A stretch of 64,000 bases of DNA from Sphingomonas sp. AX6 (GCF_902506605.1 NZ_LR733979.1:1968008-2032007); one strand, 5' to 3'. Positions 52,171-60,827 are shown, counted from the first letter of the stretch. Notes: a model not told the origin generated them from the letters alone. Numbers and translations: made by a program.

Positions 52171-53063
52171 CCGCGACGCCGCTCAGCTTCCAGCGCATGA
52201 TCCTGACGCTCCATGATTATTGGAGCGAGCGGGGCTGCGTGATCCTCCAGCCTTATGACATGAGGATGGGCGCGGGTACTTTCCACCCCGCGACCACGCT
52301 TCGCGCACTGGGGCCGGAGCCCTGGAACGCGGCGTTCGTCCAGCCCTGTCGTCGTCCGACCGATGGCCGTTACGGTGAGAACCCGAACCGGCTCCAGCAT
52401 TATTACCAGTATCAGGTGATATTGAAGCCGAGCCCGCCGGACCTGCAGGAACTCTATCTGGGGTCGCTGAGCGCGATCGGCATCGACACGACCGTCCACG
52501 ACATCCGCTTTGTCGAGGACGATTGGGAATCGCCGACGCTTGGCGCTTGGGGCCTTGGCTGGGAAGTGTGGTGCGACGGGATGGAAGTCACCCAGTTCAC
52601 CTATTTCCAGCAGATGGGCGGCTTCGACTGCAAACCCGTTGCGGGCGAACTGACCTACGGGCTCGAGCGCCTCGCCATGTACATCCAGAATGTCGACAGC
52701 GTGTACGACCTGGCGTTCAACGACGCCGGCGTGTCTTACGGTGACGTGTTCCTCGAGAACGAACGGCAGATGTCGAAATGGAATTTCGAGGTCGCCGACA
52801 CCGACACGCTGTTCGATCAGTTCAAAAAGGCTGCCGCCGAGTGCGAGAACAGCCTCGCCAATGACGTGCCCCTGGCGGCGTATGAGCAAGCGATCGAGGC
52901 AAGCCACGTCTTCAACCTGCTCCAGGCCCGCGGCGTGATCTCCGTTGCCGAACGCCAGGCCTATATCGGCCGCGTCCGCGATCTGGCGAAGGCGTCTTGC
53001 GAGAAATGGATCGAAACGCAGACCCCAAAATGGCAGGCCGCGTTTCCCGGGTGGACGGCGTGA
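52167..53063 (+). CDS. glyQ: glycine--tRNA ligase alpha subunit
   Basis: This 298-residue subunit of the heterotetrameric glycyl-tRNA synthetase starts with GTG. It has [38 protein letters not shown] and [25 protein letters not shown] in pieces, and [20 protein letters not shown]. The catalytic aminoacylation core is here. Its stop codon overlaps the DUF559 gene start (GTGA), where glyS would normally follow directly. Confidence 0.96.
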   Translation: MTATPLSFQRMILTLHDYWSERGCVILQPYDMRMGAGTFHPATTLRALGPEPWNAAFVQPCRRPTDGRYGENPNRLQHYYQYQVILKPSPPDLQELYLGSLSAIGIDTTVHDIRFVEDDWESPTLGAWGLGWEVWCDGMEVTQFTYFQQMGGFDCKPVAGELTYGLERLAMYIQNVDSVYDLAFNDAGVSYGDVFLENERQMSKWNFEVADTDTLFDQFKKAAAECENSLANDVPLAAYEQAIEASHVFNLLQARGVISVAERQAYIGRVRDLAKASCEKWIETQTPKWQAAFPGWTA

Positions 53064-53536
53064 TCGCGCTACAAAATCCTCCCCGGGACGGGGAGGGGGA
53101 CCGCCGCGCAACGCGCGGGGGTGGAGGGGGTTCGCCCTCACTCCGCCGCCCCGAAATCTACGAAGCCCGCCGCGCGCGTCGCGAACTCAGCATTCCCGAA
53201 GCCCTGCTCTGGCAACGCCTGAAAGGCGCGCCGAATGGCATCCGCTTCCGCAAGCAACATCCTATCGGTGCTTACCGCGCCGATTTCTACTGCGCGGCAG
53301 CGCGACTGGTGATCGAGGTCGACGGCGTGGCGCACGATATGGGCGATCGCCCACAGCGAGATGCGGTTCGTAACGCGTCTCTAGAACAATCAGGATACCG
53401 GGTTTTGCGGATTTCGGCTGTGGACGTGCTTCTGGATATCGATGCCGTGGCAGACGCAATCGTGTCGAGTGCGGCGAGCCCCCTCCACCCCGCCTTCGGC
53501 GCGGTCCCCCTCCCCGTAAACGGGGAGGATTTTTGA
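53060..53536 (+). CDS. DUF559 (Vsr-like PD-(D/E)XK) endonuclease-domain protein between glyQ and glyS
   Basis: The domain core is [38 protein letters not shown] and [13 protein letters not shown], with the PD-(D/E)XK acidic residues D (RADFYC) and ExD (EVDG), then [18 protein letters not shown]. It is related in fold to the Vsr mismatch nickase. No in-frame ATG lies near the domain start: the frame opens with GTG at 53060 in the glyQ stop, so the left repeat arm is translated (about residues 6-25). The C-terminal end likewise encodes the right arm and its stop overlaps the glyS ATG (TGATG). The gene is therefore a cassette within an essential operon. Confidence 0.85.
   Translation: MIALQNPPRDGEGDRRATRGGGGGSPSLRRPEIYEARRARRELSIPEALLWQRLKGAPNGIRFRKQHPIGAYRADFYCAAARLVIEVDGVAHDMGDRPQRDAVRNASLEQSGYRVLRISAVDVLLDIDAVADAIVSSAASPLHPAFGAVPLPVNGEDF
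53077..53130. repeat. family C repeat, left arm, before the DUF559 domain
   Basis: TCCTCCCCGGGACGGGGAGG is followed by GGGACCGCCGCGCAACGCGC and GGGGGTGGAGGGGGTTCG. It is nearly identical to the left part of the gene-less copy at 39477. It lies inside the open reading frame of the DUF559 gene. Confidence 0.85.
53479..53529. repeat. family C repeat, right arm, at the DUF559 gene end
   Basis: CCCCCTCCACCCCGCCTTCG then GCGCGGTCCCCCTCCCC and GTAAACGGGGAGGA is the inverse of the left arm, with the same order of the inner hairpin. The arms therefore bracket the nuclease domain. The right arm also supplies the ribosome site (GGGGAGG) of glyS. Confidence 0.85.
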
Positions 53537-55995
53537 TGACCGACTTCCTCCTCGAACTACGCTCCGAAGAAATCCCCGCGCGGATGCAGGACAAGGCGCG
53601 CGCCGATCTCGAACGGCTGTTCGTCGAACAGATCGCAGCGGCGGGCCTCAAGGCCGAAGGCATCGTCACCTATGCGACCCCGCGCCGCCTCGCGTTGATC
53701 GCGAAGGGACTCCCGACCGCCACGCAAGCCGTCAGCGAAGAACTCAAAGGCCCGCCCGCCGACGCCCCCGATGCCGCGATCGACGGCTTCCTGCGCAAGG
53801 CGGGCCTGACTCGCGACGCGCTTGAGACCCGCGAGGTAAAGGGCCGCGCGACCCTGTTCGCGGTCATCGACAAGCCCGGTCGCGCGACCGCCGATGTGTT
53901 GGCGTCCGCGATCCCCGCGATCGTTCGCGGCTTTCCATGGCCCAAATCGATGCGTTGGGGCGCTCCGTCGCTCACCCCCGAAAGCCCGCGCTGGGTGCGC
54001 CCGTTGCAGGGCATCGTCGCGATCTTCGGCGAAGAGCTGGTGCCCTGCGAAATCGCGGGCGTGACCAGCGGCTATGCCACGGTCGGCCACCGCTTCCACC
54101 ATCCGGGCGCGATCACCATCGGCGGCGCGCACGACTATGTCGAAAAGCTGCGCGCCTGCCACGTCATCGTCGATCAGGGCGAGCGGCGCGGGATCATCGC
54201 GCTCGGGGCCAAGATGGCCGCACAGGGGGCGGGGCTGTCGCTGATCGAGGACGACGGGCTGCTCAACGAAAATGCGGGGCTGACCGAATGGCCGGTGCCG
54301 CTGCTGGGCCGCTTCGACGCGGAATTTCTCAGCGTCCCGCCCGAGGTGATCCAGCTTACCGCGCGGGTGAACCAGAAATATTTCGTCTGCAACGACGCGG
54401 CAGGAACGCTCGCCAACGCCTTCATCTGCGTCGCGAATATCGATGCCGAGGATGGCGGCGACCGGATCGTCGAGGGCAACCGCAAGGTGCTTGCCGCACG
54501 GCTGAGCGATGCGCGCTTCTTCTACGACACCGATCTGAAGACCAGCCTCGAAGATCAGGTCGAGAAGTTGAAGAAGATCGTCTTCCACGAGAAACTCGGC
54601 ACCGTTCATGACAAGGTCGAACGCGTTGCGAAGCTGGCAAGGTGGCTGGTCGAGGAAGAAATCATCAAGCCCCTCCCCTTCAGGGGAGGGGGCGGGGGTG
54701 GGGCCTCTCCACCAACGTCATCGCTTGAGGATAAGCCCCACCCCAACCCCTCCCCTGAAGGGGAGGGGCTCAGTAAAGCCCAACTCGCCACTATGGCCGA
54801 ACGCGCCGCGCGTCTGGCAAAGGCCGATCTCGTCACCGGCATGGTCGGCGAATTCCCCGAACTCCAGGGCCTGATGGGCGGCTATTACGCCGCGGCGCAA
54901 GGGGAACCCCGCGAAGTGTGGGAAGCGGTCCGCGACCATTACAAGCCGGTCGGTCAGGGCGATGATGTGCCCACCGCACCGGTGACGGTCGCGGTGTCGC
55001 TGGCGGACAAGCTGGATACGATTGCGAGCTTTTTCTCAATCGGAGAACTGCCAACGGGCTCAAAAGACCCGTTTGCCTTGCGTCGAGCCGCTCTAGGGGT
55101 TGGCCGGATTATTCTTTCTAATGGTATCCGGCTAAATCTGGTTCCGGTTCTCGCGCACCGACTTGAGTTGAGCAATACGGACGCGCAAACCATTATCGAA
55201 AATGGAATTGTTGAAGCGACGTTGCCAGCGATGCGTCGGATAGCGACGCAGGCATCGTTGCTGCCGCTAGCAATTAATAACCTCGCCAAGAATTTAGCGA
55301 GCGGTGCTGAGAAAATTGAATCATCCATCCAGTCCTTGCCGGAACGGATGAGTGCGGCTGTTTCAACGATCAACCTTTCGCTTAACTTCTTCGCCGACCG
55401 TCTCAAAGTCCAGCAACGCGAAGCGGGCGTTCGGCACGACCTGATCGACGCGGTGTTCGCTTTGGGGGGCGAGGACGATCTCGTCCGCCTGCTCGCGCGT
55501 GTTCATGCGTTGCAGGCCTTTGTCGGCACCCCCGACGGCGCGAACCTGCTCGCCGGGTACAAGCGCGCGGCGAATATTTTGAAGAAGGAAGGCTACACAC
55601 CCACCGTCACCCCGGCCGAAGTGCGGGGGTCCACCGACCCGCACGCGCAAACCCCGGAGGCACAGTGGACCCCGGAACAGGTCCGGGGTGACGATGTGGG
55701 TGGGGTGAGCGGCTCCGCACAGAAACCCCTTCCCTATACGCCCGAAACCGAGGAAGCTGCCCTCATCGCCGCACTCGACGCTGCCGAGCCCAAGGCCGCG
55801 GCAGCGATCGAAGCGGAGGATTTCGAAGGTGCGATGGCGGCACTCGCCAGCCTGCGTGCGCCGATCGATGCGTTCTTTGACAAGGTGACGGTCAACGACC
55901 CCGACGCGACCAAGCGCGAAGCGCGCCTCGCGCTCCTCGCCCGGATGCGCGCAGCGGTGCATCGGGTTGCGGATTTCTCGAAGATCGACGGATAG
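53536..55995 (+). CDS. glyS: glycine--tRNA ligase beta subunit with in-frame repeat insertions
   Basis: This 819-residue beta subunit has the family core: FLLELRSEEIPARMQDKA at the start, PRRLALIAKGLP, PKSMRWG with RWVRPLQGIVAIFG, TVGHRFHHPG, GLTEWPVPLLGRFDAEFL, ARFFYDTDLKTSLEDQVEKL in pieces, and DPFALRRAALG. It is longer than usual because two palindromic repeats sit in the frame: at residues about 377-412 (PLPFRGGGGGGASPP...) and about 690-719 (TVTPAEVRGSTDPH...). Between them, a stretch (about residues 495-615) is encoded by DNA of clearly lower G+C. The frame stays open throughout, so the protein is presumably functional. Confidence 0.93.
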   Translation: MTDFLLELRSEEIPARMQDKARADLERLFVEQIAAAGLKAEGIVTYATPRRLALIAKGLPTATQAVSEELKGPPADAPDAAIDGFLRKAGLTRDALETREVKGRATLFAVIDKPGRATADVLASAIPAIVRGFPWPKSMRWGAPSLTPESPRWVRPLQGIVAIFGEELVPCEIAGVTSGYATVGHRFHHPGAITIGGAHDYVEKLRACHVIVDQGERRGIIALGAKMAAQGAGLSLIEDDGLLNENAGLTEWPVPLLGRFDAEFLSVPPEVIQLTARVNQKYFVCNDAAGTLANAFICVANIDAEDGGDRIVEGNRKVLAARLSDARFFYDTDLKTSLEDQVEKLKKIVFHEKLGTVHDKVERVAKLARWLVEEEIIKPLPFRGGGGGGASPPTSSLEDKPHPNPSPEGEGLSKAQLATMAERAARLAKADLVTGMVGEFPELQGLMGGYYAAAQGEPREVWEAVRDHYKPVGQGDDVPTAPVTVAVSLADKLDTIASFFSIGELPTGSKDPFALRRAALGVGRIILSNGIRLNLVPVLAHRLELSNTDAQTIIENGIVEATLPAMRRIATQASLLPLAINNLAKNLASGAEKIESSIQSLPERMSAAVSTINLSLNFFADRLKVQQREAGVRHDLIDAVFALGGEDDLVRLLARVHALQAFVGTPDGANLLAGYKRAANILKKEGYTPTVTPAEVRGSTDPHAQTPEAQWTPEQVRGDDVGGVSGSAQKPLPYTPETEEAALIAALDAAEPKAAAAIEAEDFEGAMAALASLRAPIDAFFDKVTVNDPDATKREARLALLARMRAAVHRVADFSKIDG
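54668..54771. repeat. family C-like palindromic repeat inside glyS
   Basis: CCCCTCCCCTTCAGGGGAGG leads into GGGCGGGGGTGGGGC, which is mirrored by GCCCCACCCCAACCC and CCTCCCCTGAAGGGGAGGGG. It keeps the glyS frame open and adds about 34 residues after the LARWLVEEEI helix. It has the C family's branching layout but different inner sequences. Confidence 0.88.
55604..55693. repeat. family A palindromic repeat inside glyS
   Basis: CCGTCACCCCGGCCGAAGTG with GGGGGTCCACC is mirrored by GTGGACCCCGGAACAGGTCC with GGGGTGACG. This is a family A element whose middle keeps the glyS frame open. It encodes about 30 residues rich in Pro, Thr and Gly (TPAEVRGSTDPHAQTPEAQW), placed between the ANILKKEG helix and the C-terminal YTPETEEAALIAALD helix. 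Confidence 0.9.
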
Positions 55996-56029
55996 GGGGC
56001 TCGTCCTCGTTTGCTCCAAGCCCCCACAC

Positions 56030-56110
56030 CCGTTTGTTTCGAGCGAAGTCGAGAAACACTTGGGCCAGCACCCAACACACGTTTCTCGACTTCGCTCGAA
56101 ACGAACGGGG
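56030..56110. repeat. family B palindromic repeat between glyS and ppdK
   Basis: CGTTTGTTTCGAGCGAAGTC plus GAGAAACAC is inverted after 22 bases (GTTTCTCGACTTCGCTCGAA then ACGAACGGG). The 308-bp gap 55996-56303 contains this and the ppdK upstream region; I see nothing else in it. Confidence 0.88.
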
Positions 56111-56303
56111 AGGGATATGGAATGGACAGGGCCAACCGGAAATCGGCCCCACTAGACCAACTTTCGACTAACCTTCCGCCCGATCTCGCACGAAGCAAAA
56201 CTGGCACAGGCCAAACCCCCACACCCCTTTCCCCCCGTTCGCACCTGCGGTAGGGCGCATCGCAAAGGCCGGTGCCGCGCGCCGCGTGAGGGAAGGGGTT
56301 GCA

Positions 56304-58973
56304 ATGACTCAATATGTGTACCGGTTCGGCGGCGACGTGTCGGACGGCGGGAAGGGCGACAAGAACCTGCTCGGCGGCAAGGGCGCGAACCTCGACGGCA
56401 TGGCATCGATCGGCTTGCCGGTGCCCCCCGGCTTCACCATCTCGACCGAGATGTGCACCCGCTATTACGAGGAAGGCGAAACCTTTCCCGACAGCGTCCG
56501 CGCCGAAGTCGCCAACGGCATCGCCCATATCGAGGGGATCACGGGCAAGAAATTCGGTGACCCGTCCGACCCGCTACTCGTCTCCGTGCGGAGCGGCGCG
56601 CGCGTCTCGATGCCCGGCATGATGGACACCGTCCTCAACCTCGGCCTCAACGACGATACCGTTGCGGGGCTCGCGGCGAAATCGGGCGACGATCGCTTCG
56701 CCTGGGACAGCTATCGCCGCTTCATCCAGATGTATTCGGACGTCGTGCTCGGCCTCGACCATGATCGGTTCGAGGAAGCGTTGGAGGTCGCCAAGGAAGA
56801 TCGCGGCTTTCACCTCGACACCGAACTCAGCGCTACCGACCTTCAGGCGCTGGTCGCCGAATACAAGGCGCTGGTGGACGAGATGTGGGGAAAGCCCTTT
56901 CCGCAGGATGTCCATGATCAGCTCTGGGGCGCGACGGCTGCCGTCTTCGGATCGTGGCAGTCCGAACGCGCCAAAGTCTATCGCCGCCTGAATTCGATTC
57001 CCGGCCATTGGGGCACCGCGGTCAATATCCAGGCGATGGTGTTCGGCAATATGGGCGATACATCGGCCACCGGCGTTGCTTTTACCCGCGATCCGTCGAA
57101 GGGCGACCGCGCCTATTACGGCGAATTCCTGATCAACGCGCAAGGCGAAGACGTGGTCGCGGGCATCCGCACCCCGCAATATCTGACCAAGGCGGCGCGC
57201 GAAGCGGCAGGGGCCAAGCCGTTGTCGATGGAAGAGGCGATGCCCGAGGTCTATGGCGAGCTCGCCAAGGTCTTCGACACGCTCGAGACGCATTACCGCG
57301 ACATGCAGGACATCGAGTTCACCGTCGAGCGCGGCAAATTGTGGATGCTCCAGACGCGGAGCGGCAAGCGCACCGCCAAGGCCGCGCTCAAGATGGCGGT
57401 CGATATGGCAAACGAAGGGCTGATCTCCGAGGAGGAAGCGGTTGCTCGCGTCGATGCCGCCGCGCTTGACCAGTTGCTCCACCCGACGCTCGACCCGTCG
57501 GCGACCCGCGACGTGCTGACCAAGGGGCTTCCCGCATCGCCCGGCGCAGCGTCCGGCAAGGTGGTGTTCGATGCCGATGCGGCGGAGAAGGCGGCGGCGA
57601 ACGGCGAGGACGTGATCCTCGTTCGCGTCGAAACCAGCCCCGAAGACATTCACGGCATGCACGCGGCCAAGGGCATCCTGACCGCGCGCGGCGGCATGAC
57701 CAGCCACGCGGCGGTCGTCGCGCGCGGCATGGGCCGCCCCTGCGTCTCGGGGGCGGGCACGCTGTCGATCAAGGCGGCCGAAGGCGTGATGCGCGTGGGG
57801 CAACGCGAGGTGCGCGCAGGCGACATCGTCACCATCGATGGCTCCACCGGCGAAGTCATGGTCGGCGCTGTGCCCACCGTGCAGCCCGAACTTGCGGGCG
57901 ATTTCGGCGTGCTGATGGAATGGGCCGACAAGGTCCGCCGCCTGCGCGTCCGCACCAATGCGGAAACGCCCAATGACTGCCGCACCGCGCGTGAATTCGG
58001 CGCGGAGGGGATTGGCCTCTGCCGCACCGAGCACATGTTCTTCGACAGCGCGCGGATCACCTCGGTCCGCCAGATGATTCTGGCAGAGGACGAAGCCGGT
58101 CGCCGCGCTGCACTCGACAAATTGCTGCCCGAACAGCGCAAGGACTTTACCGAGATTTTCGAGGTGATGGCGGGCCTGCCCTGCACGATCCGCCTGCTCG
58201 ATCCGCCGCTGCACGAATTCCTGCCGCATGAGGACGCGGAATTCGCCGAAGTCGCGAAAGCGACCAGTGTCGAGGTCGAAACGCTCAAGCGCCGGGCTGC
58301 CGAACTCCATGAATTCAACCCGATGCTCGGCCATCGCGGGTGTCGGTTGGGTGTCACCTATCCCGAAATCTACGAGATGCAGGCACGCGCGATTTTCGAG
58401 GCGGCGTGCGATGTCGCGGCGTCATCGGGCGAAGCGCCGATCCCCGAAGTCATGATCCCGCTGGTCGCGACCAAGCGCGAACTCGAACTGATGAAGGCGG
58501 TTGTCGACAAGGCCGCTAAGGACGTTTTCGCCGAGAAGGGCCGCACCATCGAATATCTGGTCGGCACGATGATCGAACTGCCGCGCGCGGCGCTCAGGGC
58601 AGGGGACATTGCCGAGGCGGCGGAATTCTTCTCCTTCGGCACCAACGACCTCACCCAGACCGCGCTTGGCGTCAGCCGCGACGACGCCGCGCGCTTCCTG
58701 CAAATATATGTCGAAAAGGGCATTTACGACCGCGACCCGTTCGTCTCGATCGACGTCGAGGGCGTCGGCGAGCTGATCTCGATCGCCGCCGAACGTGGTC
58801 GGGCGACCCGGCCCGACATCAAGCTGGGCATCTGTGGCGAACATGGCGGCGACCCGTCGTCGATCGACTTCTGCGAAAGCGTAGGATTGGATTACATTTC
58901 GGCGTCGCCGTACCGCGTGCCGATCGCGCGCTTGGCGGCGGCGCAGGCGGCGTTGAAGGCGCGCAACGGGTAA
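56304..58973 (+). CDS. ppdK: pyruvate, phosphate dikinase
   Basis: This 889-residue enzyme interconverts pyruvate + ATP + Pi and PEP + AMP + PPi. Domains in order: ATP-grasp-like nucleotide-binding domain (YRFGGDVSDGGKGDKNLLGGKGANL in pieces), the swivelling phosphohistidine domain with GGMTSHAAVVARGMGRPCV (phospho-His near residue 465), and the PEP-binding barrel with the catalytic Cys in GICGEHGGDPSS (about residue 843). I chose the ATG at 56304 (MTQYVYRFGG). It links glycolysis and gluconeogenesis and is often next to glyQS in sphingomonads. Confidence 0.97.
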   Translation: MTQYVYRFGGDVSDGGKGDKNLLGGKGANLDGMASIGLPVPPGFTISTEMCTRYYEEGETFPDSVRAEVANGIAHIEGITGKKFGDPSDPLLVSVRSGARVSMPGMMDTVLNLGLNDDTVAGLAAKSGDDRFAWDSYRRFIQMYSDVVLGLDHDRFEEALEVAKEDRGFHLDTELSATDLQALVAEYKALVDEMWGKPFPQDVHDQLWGATAAVFGSWQSERAKVYRRLNSIPGHWGTAVNIQAMVFGNMGDTSATGVAFTRDPSKGDRAYYGEFLINAQGEDVVAGIRTPQYLTKAAREAAGAKPLSMEEAMPEVYGELAKVFDTLETHYRDMQDIEFTVERGKLWMLQTRSGKRTAKAALKMAVDMANEGLISEEEAVARVDAAALDQLLHPTLDPSATRDVLTKGLPASPGAASGKVVFDADAAEKAAANGEDVILVRVETSPEDIHGMHAAKGILTARGGMTSHAAVVARGMGRPCVSGAGTLSIKAAEGVMRVGQREVRAGDIVTIDGSTGEVMVGAVPTVQPELAGDFGVLMEWADKVRRLRVRTNAETPNDCRTAREFGAEGIGLCRTEHMFFDSARITSVRQMILAEDEAGRRAALDKLLPEQRKDFTEIFEVMAGLPCTIRLLDPPLHEFLPHEDAEFAEVAKATSVEVETLKRRAAELHEFNPMLGHRGCRLGVTYPEIYEMQARAIFEAACDVAASSGEAPIPEVMIPLVATKRELELMKAVVDKAAKDVFAEKGRTIEYLVGTMIELPRAALRAGDIAEAAEFFSFGTNDLTQTALGVSRDDAARFLQIYVEKGIYDRDPFVSIDVEGVGELISIAAERGRATRPDIKLGICGEHGGDPSSIDFCESVGLDYISASPYRVPIARLAAAQAALKARNG

Positions 58974-58987
58974 GCTGCCCCCAATAC

Positions 58988-59063
58988 CGTCACCCCAGCG
59001 AAAGCTGGGGCATCAGGCGTCGTGCGATACGGCCTGATATGCCAGCTTGCGCTGGCATGACGG
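58988..59063. repeat. family E palindromic repeat without a gene
   Basis: CACCCCAGCGAAAGCTGGGG with CATCAG is followed by an internal 20-odd base spacer and CCTGATATGCCAGCTTGC, then GCTGGCATGACGG. Its two hairpins match, in reverse orientation, those on either side of the GIY-YIG gene at 10.3 kb. It lies between the convergent ppdK and HhH-protein genes. Confidence 0.85.
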
Positions 59064-59078
59064 ATTTTTGGGCGACCC

Positions 59079-59663
59079 TTAAGCCCGCGCGATCCCGTGG
59101 TCGCGGTCGTGGTTTTCCATCATCAACCGCGCCTGTTCGCGCCATTGCTGCTGGTCGATCCGGTCGCGTCCGAAGCCTAATTTGTCCTCAAGCGCGTGCG
59201 CTTCGGCGTCGCTCAACGATGCGATCTGTTCGAAGCTCTTGAAGCCATCGGCGACCAGCGCCTTTTCGGTCGCCTCATCGACGCCGTTGATGCGGGAGAG
59301 ATTATCGCGGTCCCAGCCGAAAAAGCCTCGGATACCGCCGCCGCTACGCGTACCCGTCGCCGCCGTTCCCGCCGCAACTCCGGTCGCACCCGCCACTGCC
59401 GCGGTCGTCGCGGTGCCGTGCGGCCTGCTGCGATCCAGTTCGCGGGTCAGCCGGGCATTCTCCGCCTCCAGCTCCTTCACGCGCGCATCGCGTTCGGCGA
59501 ACACGCCTTCGCGTTCTTTCATGACGGCGGCGTGCGTGGCCTGTTCGTCGCGATATTTCTGCTTCCACTTCTTGCCGCCTGGATGGCTGGCAAGCCCGAA
59601 GAACCAGCCCGCGATCAGCGCGAGCGCCAGGACCGCGAACTGCGTCGGCGTTTCGAACAACAT
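59079..59663 (-). CDS. membrane-anchored coiled-coil protein with helix-hairpin-helix-like domain
   Basis: This 194-residue protein begins with a membrane helix (FAVLALALIAGWFFGLA). A long coiled coil follows (about residues 40-85: ERDARVKELEAENARLTRELDRSR), then an Ala/Gly/Thr-rich linker and a C-terminal domain resembling the HhH region of sphingomonad NuoE-like proteins: DNLSRINGVDEATEKALVADGFKSFEQIASLSDAEAHALEDKLGF, read as the repeated LxxINGVxxxxEKxL pattern. Function is unknown. It lies next to the tad genes but is separated from tadC by 160 bp. Confidence 0.6.
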   Translation of the reverse strand: MLFETPTQFAVLALALIAGWFFGLASHPGGKKWKQKYRDEQATHAAVMKEREGVFAERDARVKELEAENARLTRELDRSRPHGTATTAAVAGATGVAAGTAATGTRSGGGIRGFFGWDRDNLSRINGVDEATEKALVADGFKSFEQIASLSDAEAHALEDKLGFGRDRIDQQQWREQARLMMENHDRDHGIARA

Positions 59664-59691
59664 GTGATTTCCTCCCGAAGGTTACGGGAGT

Positions 59692-59829
59692 TCAACGACC
59701 GATATGCGCCTCGCGTTCCGTGATCGGTCGAAGCGTGGCGGCGACCTGCAATTGCAGCATCGCCACACGCACCCGCCGTTCGGTCGAAGCGGATACCAGC
59801 GGCACCGCGATGAGACGATGCGCGCTCAT
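59692..59829 (-). CDS. possible 45-residue protein coupled to tadC
   Basis: An ORF MSAHRLIAVPLVSASTERRVR...HIGR of 45 residues begins at 59829 inside the tadC stop codon (ATGA) and ends at 59692. It has a basic, non-hydrophobic sequence with no recognised domain. The ATGA overlap is the pattern of translational coupling, which supports it being real, but there is no family evidence. Confidence 0.4.
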   Translation of the reverse strand: MSAHRLIAVPLVSASTERRVRVAMLQLQVAATLRPITEREAHIGR

Positions 59830-60812
59830 TTGATCAGCGAGTCGCTGATGTCGCAGGCTGCCGGACCCAGGATGACGATGAACAGCACCGGCAGGATGAA
59901 GCAGATCAGCGGGATGGTCATGATCGCGGGCAAACGCGCGGCCTTTTCCTCCGCACGCATCATGCGGTCGTTGCGGAATTCCGCCGACAGCACGCGCAAC
60001 GCCGACGCCAGGGGAGTACCGTATTTTTCGGTCTGGATCATCGTGGTCACCACGCCCTTCACCGCATCCAGGTCGATCCGGGTCGCAAGGTTTTCGAAGG
60101 CTTGGCGACGATCGGTCAGGAAGCCCAGTTCGATCGCGGTCAGCGAAAATTCCTCGCCCAGTTCGGGATAGGCGCGACCCAGTTCCTTCGCCACGCGGTG
60201 GAATGCCGCGTCGACGGTCAGACCGGCCTCGGCGCAGATGACGAGCAGATCGAGTGCGTCGGGCAAGCCCTTGCGGATCGCGTCGCTGCGCTTGCTGATC
60301 TTGTTCTTCAACCAGATATCGGGCGCTTTGTAGGAGAAGATGAACCCGGCTGCGACCGCCCCGTATTTCTTGAGCGGACCCCAATGCGCGAAACTGTCGG
60401 TGCCGTACACCCAATACAGAATCGGCAGGCCGATCACGATCGGCAGGACCAGGCGACCGAAGATGACTGCGGGTGCCCATTCCTTTTGCCGGATACCGGC
60501 CTGCATCAGCTTGACCTGTGCCGCCTTTACCTGCTCGTCCTGAAGCACCTTCATCGACGACAACATTCCGCGGATGCGGTCGGCGGTGGCGTGCTTTTGA
60601 ACCAGCTTCGCGCGCCGTTTGCTGGTCGATGCGGTGATGCCCGCCTTCAACTGCTCGCGGCGATCGTTGAGCGCCTTGACGCGCTTGGCCATCGGATCGC
60701 GCACGCTGAGCGCGGCATAGATGGCGAACATCACTGCCATTGCGGCGATGCCCGACAGGACCGTGCCGACCCAGATGACGTCGAAGCCGAGGATGGTGGG
60801 GGCGGTTTGCAT
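59826..60812 (-). CDS. tadC: Tad/Flp pilus inner-membrane platform protein TadC
   Basis: This 328-residue type II secretion F-domain protein has one N-terminal membrane segment, a cytoplasmic stretch and the T2SSF domain (GLPDALDLLVICAEAGLTVDAAFHRVAKEL, TALALIETEKYG-like region). It forms the inner-membrane platform with TadB. Ordering is tadB-tadC, 15 bases apart. The C-terminal helix (LICFILPVLFIVILG) ends the protein. Confidence 0.88.
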   Translation of the reverse strand: MQTAPTILGFDVIWVGTVLSGIAAMAVMFAIYAALSVRDPMAKRVKALNDRREQLKAGITASTSKRRAKLVQKHATADRIRGMLSSMKVLQDEQVKAAQVKLMQAGIRQKEWAPAVIFGRLVLPIVIGLPILYWVYGTDSFAHWGPLKKYGAVAAGFIFSYKAPDIWLKNKISKRSDAIRKGLPDALDLLVICAEAGLTVDAAFHRVAKELGRAYPELGEEFSLTAIELGFLTDRRQAFENLATRIDLDAVKGVVTTMIQTEKYGTPLASALRVLSAEFRNDRMMRAEEKAARLPAIMTIPLICFILPVLFIVILGPAACDISDSLIK

Positions 60813-60827
60813 GGTTTCGATACCCCC

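Noticed and set aside
53077..53529. Repeat arms around the DUF559 gene as a CRISPR-like or att-type structure
   Set aside because: The arms are inverted, not direct, repeats; there are only two and no spacers or integrase, so an integrated phage or CRISPR array is excluded.
56574..58334. A 586-codon minus-strand ORF inside ppdK
   Set aside because: Antisense shadow of a gene with complete catalytic motifs.
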